A DNA stretch of 64,000 nucleotides. Source: Dipylidium caninum (lineage: Eukaryota > Platyhelminthes > Cestoda > Cyclophyllidea > Dipylidiidae). Shown piece after piece: positions 46,658 to 59,400 of the stretch. The notes under the pieces are model-generated. The model worked only from the letters and a program-made list of their open reading frames with translations, did not search any database and was not told the origin of the DNA. The stretch is from contig QEYB01000911.1 of the NCBI GenBank assembly GCA_017562135.1, positions 186,001 through 250,000 on the forward strand, in the 5' to 3' direction. The number at the start of each line of letters is the position of its first letter. Position 1 is the stretch's first letter. The position numbers and the translations under genes were made by a program.

Positions 46658-47460
46658 CTATTGAGGGTTTAGTAAAATATATACAACAGTACCAAGAAGG
46701 GATTTTGAAATTGTTAACAAGAGGTTCACCGGTAGAACCACCCATCATTCAATTACTGCAAATGCTTAAAAATAAAAGATTTCGGATGTTCGCATGCGGC
46801 GTCAGACTTTGAAGTTCTAATATAGCACAAGAGATCTACGAACACATAAACCAAAGACCACACGTGAGTCTAGAGCAACAAAACAAGGACAATGTGGCCA
46901 ATAAAGGCTTTGAGGTAAATGATTACATCCCCTCCAGACTTTACATTATAAAGTTCAATTAATAAATTGAGAAATATAGGTTGATATAAGCCTTGGCGAT
47001 TTGTTGCAACAGTGCATAAATCTGTGGTGTTTGTAACAATATCGTTGTAATCAATGTTTCCAGTTAACCTTTCAATCAAGCTAACATTAAATTATGTTGC
47101 TTCTCTTTTGGGCTGCTTGTAATTAAACCATTCATGATTATTGGGGCCAAAATTTACCGTAAATTTGTATTACATAGGTGTACAGGGGTTCACCTTTCAA
47201 CTGCCTTCGGTATGTTCCACCTACTTGTTAAGGCCCGTTTTAGTTACCATTCATTGGCTCCCGTTAAAAAACATCCTTTCTCTATTTACATTAAGGACCC
47301 GTGCGCAATCCATATACATTTTTTCATTGCCGCCTCACAAATTTTTTTCTTAATTTATTTGCTGATCTCATGTTTACACATAGATTTTTCGTTTTATCAT
47401 TTGTTATACATGTTAACATTTAGGTTTCCTCATTTGTCCTTGGAATAGCGCGCTTTGAGT
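46658..47460. other. Head-to-head region between NIPP1 and USP24
   Basis: About 800 AT-rich bases separating divergent genes. It should hold both promoters and the missing first exon of NIPP1 on minus. A 69-codon minus frame at 46870-47079 does not resemble the NIPP1 N-terminus. Confidence 0.5.
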
Positions 47461-50400
47461 ATGACCGAGGGCGATGGTTCTTATGCATCGAATATACGAA
47501 AACTGCAGCTTATGGGTTTTGGAAATGATTTGCAAATCAAGGAGGCCTTGTCTTCCTGTGAAAATGACATCGATTCTGCAATCAATTTCTTAGTAAACGT
47601 ATGTATCTACAGTCTCACCTATGTTTATTGTCCTACCGTATTTTATGTGTCTGTTCGCTATATTCCTTACGTACTTTTGCTTTATTGAATATTTTTCGCT
47701 TTGTTTTGTGTTTTCTCTCATATCTGTTTGCGAAGTCATATTTCTTATGCAGTTCCGTACGATTCCTACAATCTATGCTGCCAATCACATTTTGTGGTGT
47801 TATTCTTTTTGTCCATTTTTATCTAATATTGTTATTTCCGTAACAGTCGAACATGACGTGACTCCTTAATATGAGTTTTATTTTGGTCAGCGCAATTTTG
47901 TTCCAATCATCAAGCCCCCTAATATCTCTGTCGATGAGAAACTTCAATCTCCATCCATCGTTACTGATGAATTTCCCCTTGACGAACTCAGGAAACTTGA
48001 AGAATCGCTCTATGTCGAGAAATGGAACATTCCTTTGCTTACGATCCCAACCTCTAGGAATTTGTTTGTCGACTGCGACTCGTTTAATCAATCACGGAGG
48101 ACTATGTGCTTTCGATTCCACCGAAGGCCTTCAGCGCTTTTTGACAAAGTGTTTGAATGAATGCTTAACCAAGGTAAAATTTAGTTTTTTGCATGTTTTA
48201 ATTGTTTACACTGTGAATCCCTCACATTATGGCAACAATTTAAACGTTTAAGAAGCATATTTATTTAACGCCGTTAATGTGATTTATTTTCCTACGGGAT
48301 TACCGACAAAATACACGATTAATTCTGTGGTTTTCTTTTCCCGTCCATTGTCAATTTCAGAACAAAGCAGATTTTAATACCTTTGCGTGAATACTCTTCT
48401 AAAGTTTATCTTAATTGGGTCTGTAGCTAGTCTAAGGCTGTGTCTGTCTCAGTCTGCATTATTTCCAAGTAACACGAATGACCCAATAACTTCGCGCGTG
48501 TTATCTGACACTTTTAAACTTATGTTCATTGTCCTTTTCATACTCATTAGTAGTATTTTACTCTTTTCTAGTTTCTTACCTCAAGCGCTGTTCTTCAATG
48601 GGATGCAGGGACTCTCGAGGGTGTTCATAATATGCTAGAGCTGGTGACACAATTAATTGTTGAATGTCTAACCGTTGGAAAGAGTTCTGTGTCTCGTGGA
48701 CAACAATTTACTCATGATCCTGAATGCCAAAGCCTTATATCATTGGGGTTTTCGTATTTGGAGGCCATTTTTAATCCGGAATGCAGTTATCACCAACGTT
48801 GCCGTGACCGAACTATAAACACGGGGACATATGTGTTAGTTTTTCCGGTTTATTTCTTTGGTATTCACATCTCCAGAGTCCTTGTTCATTGTCAATAAAT
48901 GTCTTTCCAACTTGCTTGATAAGCAAGAGTGGAGGGGGTGAATAGGTCACTTGAACAAACACAACCCATTTTTGCAATGATTTCCAAAGCATGGAAGATA
49001 AGTGTTTCGAAATTTAGAGACCTCTTGTCATGAGAAAATGAACAAAGTTATCTATTGTGTTTAGTCAGCCTTTATCTCCGAAATATTATTGCCATACACC
49101 AACATGAATTCTTCTGTTAGTGACTCATTCAACAACTGGACCCCAAAGCGGGCTGGTCAGGGGAAAATATTTGCGGAAACATTGCCGGCCCCCAAAAATT
49201 TCTACCTCGTCAATTTACTCAACTGCTTTGGAGTGCATGGCGGATTTGATTTGATTCTTTGGTACGGTACTCGTCACAACCTACCACTCAAGGTGAGTAC
49301 TGCAACGATTAAATCTGCCATCATGCATTTCGTTTTCTCTTCCATTGGTAGCATCATACTACCTTGTGTTGAGTCAATTATTCATAGGTTAATTTTCTTT
49401 GTCCAACTCTTTGATCACTTATTTTTTCACCTTTTCGTCGCCCTTCTAATCTTTTATCGGCTGCTGGGGTTCAAGTTATAAAATTCCGAAAAGGAATTGA
49501 AACGCCAGCTAGTCTTTTGTCATGTCTTTCCATTGTCGTGAGGTACGAACTCTGTATGGCGGACGTTTGCTGATGGGCTGTCAGAGTACAAAGGAACTGC
49601 GCATTTTAATAAACCGGAATATGAAGAAATTAAGCTTTTCGAAGTAGCGTACTCCGCGTTCGAAAGTCTTGGCTCTCCTGTGATGTGCTCCATGGTCTAT
49701 TAATTGTTGTGAAGGTGGAGAAATTACTATGTCAAAACCTTTATTTTTTTTCTGGCAAAAGAAACAGATTTTCTCGGCGCTCTTAAACCTCTTCTAAATG
49801 AATTGGTCCGTTAATTAGATACCCCTTTAACACATTATATACCATATTTTAACCTTAAATCTTTTGATGCTGGTCCCCTGGACGATCATGTTAAGTTTCC
49901 ATATTTTAACGTCGTTATGACTGTCTACTCGAGTTGTCTGCTGATAGCAGAGATGGTCAGACGGAGAAATTAGGTTATGGAACACTTCTGCTCACCTCAC
50001 CCGTTTCTTAGTTTGCTTGATACATTCCAATTTAATTCGGTGCATAGATTCCTCATATGCCCAGGAGATCTTAGCTCTGAAATAGAAAAAAAACAATCAT
50101 TGTACCGTGTCTGCAATGAAATGCATAACCGCGCTACAATGCAAGTACATGCCATTGACGAATTCGGCTTGTCTTACTTGTAGATGATGCAGTCTGTATT
50201 AGAACCTCTGGCCAATGTAGCAGAGTATTTGACAACGGAAACAATGTGTTGTTATGCCGGCTGGCTAATGATCCGAACCTTATGGCTCATCCACAATCTT
50301 ACATCAGAAGACTTCAACCCGCAAGAATCGCGAGTATTCGATCTCATCACCTCTCTACGAGTACTCTGTTATCGCTTTTCCTCCTTGTCTTGCAGTTCAA

Positions 50401-53400
50401 ACGATGTCGGGGGAGCGGGCACAAGCGTCCCCTTCACTCTTGCCGACTTTTCCCTTCCCCTTCAACCCGATTGGGATGCCTTGATGCAGAAGTGTCCCTC
50501 TCTTCCGCTGTCATCCGATTTCTTTTCAGTGAAGTGGGTGGATGAACGCCACTTGGCCATCCTTCTCTCTTCTCTCTGTCCTCCAACAGGCGTCTCCAGT
50601 TCCTTCAAGGTACGAATGCTCGCCGCCCGCCACCTCATCGATCAGCTCTCCGCCGTCCAGCAGGCGCGTTCCGCCAGTGGCACTGCCAAGTCGGGTTCCA
50701 GCTCAGGCGTAGCCACTCCGGTAGTCTCCTCGACTTCCATCTTGGCCGCCGAGAATCAGGCATTTTTGCGGCGGCGCAAGTTACATCGTCTCATTCGTTA
50801 TGATGCGTTAATGTCGTGGGTCAGAGAGAAGTCGGTAGTTCAGTCTATTATGAGTAAGTCCCAACCTTTACTCGACTCAAACAAAACTGTACGCTCCTCC
50901 CTTTCCTATCTTTTCCTCCTGTTTGCTATCGCATGCGCGTTTTTTTTCAGGAAAAATGTGGCACCTTTCCTATTTTAGGGGATGAATAATTTTCATTTGG
51001 GACAAGAGATGATATATATGACGGTTGGATGTGATTGTCCACCACAAATACAGCTTGAAATTCGTGATAAGTGAAGCGTAAACATACAATCAAGTCTTCC
51101 ATGTATATTTTAAGGCTACAGTTGTTGATGCTACTTTTACTTCGGTCTCATTCGTTATGGATGATTTGGGATTTTTAGGGGCGATTGTGGCGATTAATGC
51201 AAAACAAGCGTTACCACCCCAGTCCTGTAAAACCATTGAATAGCGCGATGAATTTCAGGTCTACATTAAACACTATTAAAGTAATTTGGTGCCTGTTTAA
51301 AGCTCTGCTGTCAGATAAGCGCGCAGCCAGTCACTGATTAAATAAGCTTGAACCAATTGTGGGTCCCCGTAACAGCGCTGTTCAACGCAAAAGCGATGCC
51401 TCTATTGCAGCGTACTTTTGGACGGGATTTCTCTCCTCCTCCCGTGATGTATGCAAACAACTGCACCTCCTCCCGTGATGTATGCAAACAACTGCACCTA
51501 GTTTTCAATCCAAACCGAGCTAGACTTGTTCAAGGAGAAACGCGCGGCATGTTAAGTCAGTAAAAGAACACCATAATCCTCCCGCCCGCCTTCTTTAAGG
51601 GCGTAGCTACACTTCGATCTTCCCAATATTGCAAATGCTAGCCTAGATAATCCGTAATTGTACCCCCAAAGTAGTTACAAATTTCTTCGTCGTTTTATTG
51701 TGAGAAGAGCGTTGGTGTCTCTTCTTTTCAGGTGACGGGGAGACATGCTTGGTAGGCTGTTATGGTGCCTCTATTGGTGGTAGAGTGCTTTCGTGGAGAT
51801 GTGTTGATGTGCCCTAGCTGAACTAAACCTAAAAGGGCCCGCTTTCGCTTGTGAGAAACTCGTTAGTCACGTGCTATTGTACCCGTCAAGAATGACGCAC
51901 ATGTGGGCGGGGCACCCCTCGCTGGGCGGGACATGTGTGCCTCTGACCGTCGGGTTCGAGCACACACTTTCCCTTCAGTCAAAATCTAGCTGTTCAGGAG
52001 GCGTCTCTCCATCTTACTTTCCAATCTTCTTTTGTGTACTCACTACTGTCTCTTTTGCGTTTAAGATAATCTGGACAATGTGACCTACGTGGCGACGTTG
52101 TGCGAACTGTTCCGTTGTCTGGGGGACCACATTACAAAAGAGGACATTACTGCCTTGTGGAAACTCCAGGAAACACAGAGTAACGCGGGCATCAATAACA
52201 TTCTCAAACTACTCTCAGAGGTCGGAGCAAACGGCTTCAATCGCGCTCAGTTCGAGCATGTCCTGCAGTTGGTTTGCGATGTAAGCTGGACGGGGATGCT
52301 TAGCCTTAGTGTTGGCGCCTCCGCCTTGGGCATGTATAGCAAATGTAGATCTGATGTGGTCACTAAAATGAGCGGGGAGGTAAAGGCTTAACGCGTTGGC
52401 ACTGTCAAACTGACATTAATTAGGTCCCAATTTTTAGCTGAAATCCATTCTGGATTTTAAGGCGTGACTGGAATTACTTTTTTGAGTACCTTCTAGCCTG
52501 CACGACCTGAAGCAGTGTTCGTTGATCAAACTGAACGGATGCATCCTTCACAAGCTTTTAATTATTAGTGGAAAAGTTTATCCATTCCGTCTCTATAATG
52601 AACTTTTCATGCACAGATTTATTATACACTTTTATGACAGTTAAGGACGAGAATGGGAGCCCTATATGTTGCAACGATGTGACAATACAACCGCTGTCTG
52701 CCTCGAGAAAAAGACCATTAGAGAACAGTTTTCAATGTTGTGTGCTTGACGCAGACACCTCAAACCTCAGGTTCCCCACCCCCAACGATTCACATTACTT
52801 CCAGTGAATAAACCAAACTCACAAATACCTCATCCACCGTGCTCAGTATGAACTGCATCCTAAACAAATTGGTTTATGAATATACTGAACCTTTTCTCTT
52901 TCGTGGATACTTTATTCGGGCCGCACATGTCCAGGCTTAAACTCAGTAAACAGTTTATAGTTGGATTCCTGTTCTTTCTGACCAAATCTTCAATCAATTT
53001 CGAGGTTTCTCTTTCTCAATTAGGCAAAGCGTGTTTAAACGTATGACTTTTAGTTAAGCTTTAGTTTCTTAGGATCGTTAAGTCGCTATTTTAAGCTAGA
53101 AATTGGGGTAGAAATAGGGTTTTCGAATTAATTTTCCTGTTTGACTTATTTACTGACCGACTAGTTAAAATTGCCTCCATATGCAGGCGGCTTACCCGCT
53201 TCTTCCCCTATTTGTCAGAGCTGGAGCGCGCTGGATCTGCAATCTCGCCTCCATTTCAAAAGATCATCGATATCCGGAAAAACGGGCATGAAACATCGGT
53301 ATCGGCACAGATTCTCCATTACCGCCACCGCTACGCTGGTTCGACAACCAATTGCGGAGTCCTCTACCATCCGTAATGCGCGTATTCGGCTACTCAACTT

Positions 53401-56400
53401 CGTTGCCACAACGGCAATCACTTCGCGCGAGGTCTGGGTGTCAGACCTCTGTCTTCAACTCCTCTGGCAACTCTCCCACGGTCTGCATCATAAGTCGCCC
53501 GAGCACTCCAAATCGACGACCGCAGGCAGCGCGAAGACAAAACCGATCTCAGGGAGGTTTGAGCGATTGGTCAATGCTTTTGGTAGCAGCGGGGCTGGTG
53601 GAGATGGCAGTGGCAGCCATGGCAACAGTGTGGATGGGTCAATGTCTGTCCACCACGGCAGTCTCCTAAGTCCCGAACTCACCGAAGCGGCGATCATGCA
53701 GCTGGTCACTGTCTTGCGAGAGTCGCGATTGTCTGCCAATGAACAGCGTCAACGACTCAATACGTGGCTTTTTGTTGCCGCTGAGGAACTGAAAAGAGTA
53801 TGAGGCTACCTTATTCATGTCTTAAACCGTATTCAATCATGTTTTTCTTCGAGAAAAAAAAATTGGCAATTTCGGCTTTAAAACTTTTTCGAGGCGAACT
53901 TTATCAAGACATCAGTTAATGCCTTATGGTGTTACTAGTTTTATAACTCTCACTTCTCTCTCCCTCTTTTGTTCTACACTGCTACTTTCTTCAAATAAAT
54001 TGGTAGGATCAGTGAGGTGAAAATACTCTCTCAAATACTCAAAAGTTCCATCTCAGTTGTGTGTGTGTGTGTGTGTGTTACCAACCAAACTATCTTGATT
54101 CCCCAAAATGGCATGTATGGACGAAACTTGTGGAAATTTTTTTGCCGAAAACAATTAACCTCAAGGATTAAAATGACTGAACTGATGTCGCACTACTGTT
54201 TCCCTCTTTAAGGGAGATATTTTCTCCTCTCCCACATTTTCTTCCGTCAATAGATGGGCTTTAGTTAGACTTTGCTTGCTTCTTGAGAGAAATTTTGCAA
54301 AAGTCATCACTTTGTCTGTTAGAAAATACTTTTAGGGGATTAGGTACTTACGAAGAAGAAACAGAGATGTGGAAGTTTCACTTTTTCATCTGTCTTGATG
54401 CAGGCGAAGAGATTGGAGTAAAGAGCAGGGAAAAGTGGAGAGGCGGATTCCTCTCGTCTTTTTAGATTACATCTTGTTACAGATGAATTACACTGTATAG
54501 GGTGATAGCTTGGTCACTTTCCTACCATATCACTGGGATTTTTTTTCTTAATCCCTAGGGGAAATCAACGTATTACGTGTTGGACTTCCTACAGACCATA
54601 CTGGACCTTATATGCAAGCCCCTGCCGGGTCGGAGCAAAAAGGTATATGTGGCTGAGAGGCGGGGAAGGGCTCGAGGGCACCCCGTCTCCCTCGCACTGC
54701 TGTTGTACCGATTTACTGGGAATCTCACATTTCATGGTACATGACTGTGCAGCGGAACCATTCACGTAGCACATAAGTCTTCCGTTTGCACGTATTTCGT
54801 CATGCAGAGCGTAGTTGGTGACAATTTCTCGTTGAACATTCGACTTACAATAAGAGAATCTCGCCTTTTCGTCAAGCCGCCCCTTTTCAAAAGGCTGTTC
54901 GCCTTCGTAACTTCGTTGCTTCTGGAAACTTAATTTTGGTTATTGTAAACCAGTGCAGATTATTCACCAAACCTCTGCAACTTTATTCGTGCTTGTCGCA
55001 AATGTCGGACGGTACGCGATTTACTTCGTAGTCAATGCTGAACGCACGTTGCTCTGCGACCCTAACGCCCAACTCACAGTCGACGTTATCTGCTCTTTTA
55101 GTGCTCGGCTTTCGAAGTTGTTTGTACTTTCCACTTGCCTCAATGTCACCTTTCGTTGCTGACAAATTAACAGTTTGAGTATGTCATGTAAAGCTTTTTT
55201 GTGTTTTAGCGTTTTTCTCTGGTCATATGTGGTTAGGATGTATGAATCCTGATTTCAGCTTTCCAGTATTCTCTCTACTTTCTGTAATTTTGAGAGAGTC
55301 GAGAAAAAGAGATTGGCTACAGCGGCGGCAGTGGACTTAGTGGCACAACTCCGATTTTTTTGGCTTTACTCCTCATAAATCTTAGTACCTAATGAACTGC
55401 CTCATGTGGTTTTAAAATAGCCTGTCCAGGTTTTGAATTAGGGTTCTTCGAAGCTACAAACTGGAAAGTGTCGTGACAATCCTGATATTCGTACTGCTAT
55501 CCTCCGAGTTCGCTGTGTTCGTGAGTAGCCTGGGTGATGAAGGGAGGTGAAAATCCGCTTTTGACATCCAGACCTCTCGATTCCAAAGTTAATTATATTC
55601 ATGACTGTTGTTATTTTCTGGACAAACTAGGATTATGATCAGCCCGAGGATGATCACACAGGCTTGGCATCACATTATAAAACATCGTTCACATTTTCGG
55701 CGGTTGTATGTTGCGCGATTCAAACGAAGTCTCCTCCTTAGTCTGTCGCAGAAATTGTGTTTGCTTGTAATTATGGGGCGTTGCGTTGCCATAGTCGTTG
55801 ATTCAACAGAAAACTACTGCTGGATGCGTAGTTGTGCACTGCTTGCCGTACCCGATGTGTCTGTACTCTGTCCTGCCAGTGCTATCAGGATCCTCGTCTC
55901 TATCTCGTCTTCTGTTATCCAAATTAGTCTCTTTTCGGTCTCAGGACACCCTGAGGGAGCTTAACAAGACACACTCCCTCATTGACACAGTGTGCAGCTC
56001 GCTCCACCGACTGCAAAAACAGGCTACCACCTCGAAGCATTTAATCGTTTCTTCTCCGACCAAAGGCTTCAACTGCGATCGCGAAAATACCCTACGACAC
56101 AGCGATGTAAGTCGCCAAAAAACTGCTTGCCTTAACTGATTTCATCTGTTCCAAGTGAATTATAGCCTAAATCGAACCACCAAAATACCACGCTATGCTA
56201 CATTTTGGTCTCTAAATTGCCTTCACTTTGTTATTGCGTGCTGTGATTATCTACCGCAGTTTGAGGCATCGCATACCCCTTTTAGATTATAAAACGCCAT
56301 TTGGATGTACTGCACTACCTGTTGAGCACGGCCGACATCCACCTATCAGTGGATCGGACACAAGGCATTTGGGACACTCTCGTCAACGACTACAGTCATG

Positions 56401-59400
56401 GTCTATTTGACATCGAGGTAAGTCACTCGAAGCAGCGTCTCTTACCCACCAATGCCATCGCCTTCTGCCTTCCCGTGCCAGTGAGCACCAACGAGGTGCA
56501 GGGAGAGCTTTTGCCACTTAATCCCCATTTTGAATGTGTGCAGCGACCGCCGAACGTAGTAATCTGCGTGCGCAACAGAGCCCTTTTGGGCAGTAGAATG
56601 CAATTTTGTGTGCCACTGGATTGTGTTATTTTAGTTCCAATGCGCTCTGAATGGATGAAAAAAAAAACCTCCGTGCACAAATGGAAGGTGATTTCATTAC
56701 AACCCTTCGAGTTTCCTATATCGTTTATACCCACACTGTTCACAGCGGCTAAGTCTGTTTAGGCCTTTCACGTCAAATGCTACTCGATAAAACGCACAAG
56801 CGAAGTTGTTAAAAAATATCTATCTATATTTGTAGAAGACACTTCTCTGGTTTGCTTCAGCCTTGGAACTACTTGAGACTGATGCTCAAAACAGCCTTTT
56901 CACAAAACATGTTCTCAAACTCCAACCCTCCAGTATACAAACCTATAAGGGTAAGTAGAATGTAATTTGTCGTCTCTCGAAGGTTTTCAGTTGGAAACTA
57001 CGAAACGGGTGGACACTAAAAATTGGAAATATAAAGCGGAATTTTGCCCATTACCTGTTATATTCAATTGTAATAATTGCTATTGTCTTCCACGCTTTTC
57101 TGACAACGACTTGGCAAGTCACGTGCGCCTTTTTGAAGAAATCCTTACTTCTGGAGGCAATAAATGACTAATTATTTTTATGATATAGCTTTTTTGTTGT
57201 ATTTTTCCTCTTAAAAATAATTTATAATTACAAAGAACTTCGTATCGTAGGAAAGTTATTTAATCTATCAACAGAAATTGAAGCATTATGTGGTCGTTGT
57301 GCGTTGTCATACAGTAAGATTGTGCCGTGTCGATTAAGCGAATCTGGTTGTTTTTCTTCGTAAATTTCTTCTCATGCACGACACCAACTTAACGGCAATG
57401 GAACTTCGCCGCTGTTATGGTTTCGCCTGGTTGTAGGAAAAACTAATGGCTGGTCGCTCCTTGAGCATTCCACCATTTGGTAAACAACGTTTTTGGTTAA
57501 ATTTTGACTAGAGAGCGTGTTTTGGGGGGTGTATTCTTATCCGCTCATCTACTTGATCCTTTCACTTATCATACAAAATCCACTTTTAATCCCAAGTGAT
57601 GATTTGGTCAAAAAACGGCGGAAATCGTGTATTGCGAGGGCGAAATTTTTAGAAACAACATCTAACATTTTTTCATTAGTGGAAATTTATTGAGCTGCGC
57701 CATGATTCAATTTTGACTGGTACGGGAAAGCACATGCAAATTGCTTCTTAATTTCATCTTAATTCGGCGAAAAACAAAATATATATGAGCTACAAACAAA
57801 TAAACGTCTTGCGAAATGTAAAGAATGAATACCTTTAAAATTTATAGACAAAATTATAGAACGCACATTACAATGTATCTCTCCCAGTCGCAGCTTAAGA
57901 GACTACACGAAAACACCCGTTTCGAGCCGTAACACGAAATTATCCCCTTGTCTGCGCAATCACCGTCCTTACATTCATTTTCTTTCCTCCAACTAGGCTT
58001 CCAGTGCTTTGAATCCTTCTTCGTCAAAGTGAACTTAAACGAGGGTCGGCTCAAAGCAAATCATGACGGCTGGGTAATCATTTTCTCATGTTTCCATATG
58101 CCTAAATGGACTCTGAGGTCCAGTGCTTCATGAAATTATTATGTCAAATTGAAAGGCTCACCTTTTTCACTTGCCAAAATCGCTAGACCAAGGCCCCAAT
58201 GTCGTAGTCCCTCAACTATAAACGCAAATTCCTAATATTTTCCCTCCACCGGGCCGCCTTTACGTAGGCGGAAGGGATAGCTGTGGGGTGTGGAGGTTGA
58301 CCTGATGTTAGACTAACCTTTTTTACGTTCGAGCATTGACAAAGAAAAGTGCGCGTTTTTATGGTCAATTCGCAGTCACAAAGACTTTGTAACTGCACAA
58401 TCCTTCGAACGTGGGCGGGTAGGCACAGACGAACTAGTAGGAGTCTTTGACGAGCGTAGGACTACCCTTTCCTTTAAGACTGTTGAACGCATGGACTTGA
58501 TCGGAGTAGATTTCTTGTGGGATCTCTACACCTCTCTCCCCACAACCCCAAAGCCGAAAGATCATCAGGCTAACGCCGTTTTTTCCCAATCCGATGGGCC
58601 TAAAATCCTCTCTCAAGTGGATAGAAAAGGTGATTTGGGAGACTCGAAGGAGGTGCCGCTAGAAGTGCAAATCTTCAACTGTCGTCAGGCCATCCACAAG
58701 GCACGCAAGCTGCTTCTGCTTATCTCTTGGACTAAACTCTCGAACAAGTTGAAGAGAGATCCCGAAAGCTGTCACAAACGCTTTTTGGACTGCTGTCGCA
58801 AACGTATCGAGGTGAGTGACCCGAGTCGTTGCTGCCACTCCTTGCTGCGTTTCATTAAATGTTGGTATTACGGCGCTTGTTGTTGATGTTTCCAAATCAC
58901 TCGGAGGAAAAGAGTGTTAAATGAAGTAGGGGCCATCTTTCATCACATCAAGCCGACCCATTTGTGGGGTAAGTAGAGCCTTTGAGGGCAGAAACGCGGA
59001 TGTGTGCGTGTCGACGTCGTCATTTGAAGGATGGCGAAAACAGGGCAACGGCCAATCAGACAATTACAGTTTCGGGAATCATACACTGGGTATAAGGTCG
59101 CAACTCCGCGCTTCTTCATCTTCATTTGTCTATGTCGTGAGAATCGCACTATTTTCGACCCGGTAATATGATGACAACGTTGAAGAGTGTACGATTTATC
59201 CAACAAATTAGTCCTTCCCGGAGGTAAATGCGATTAACCTTAAAAACAGTATGTTGGAGGCGTGATTTGCACCTTCTATTTCTCCTTTTCCCAACCCCAC
59301 TTGCCTCTCCGCCCTTTTCATCCTCAATTCCAAATGTATGTTAGAAAACAACGCGTATGCGAAACCGGTTGTCAGGATGATGAGGCTTTCTTTTTCTCCT

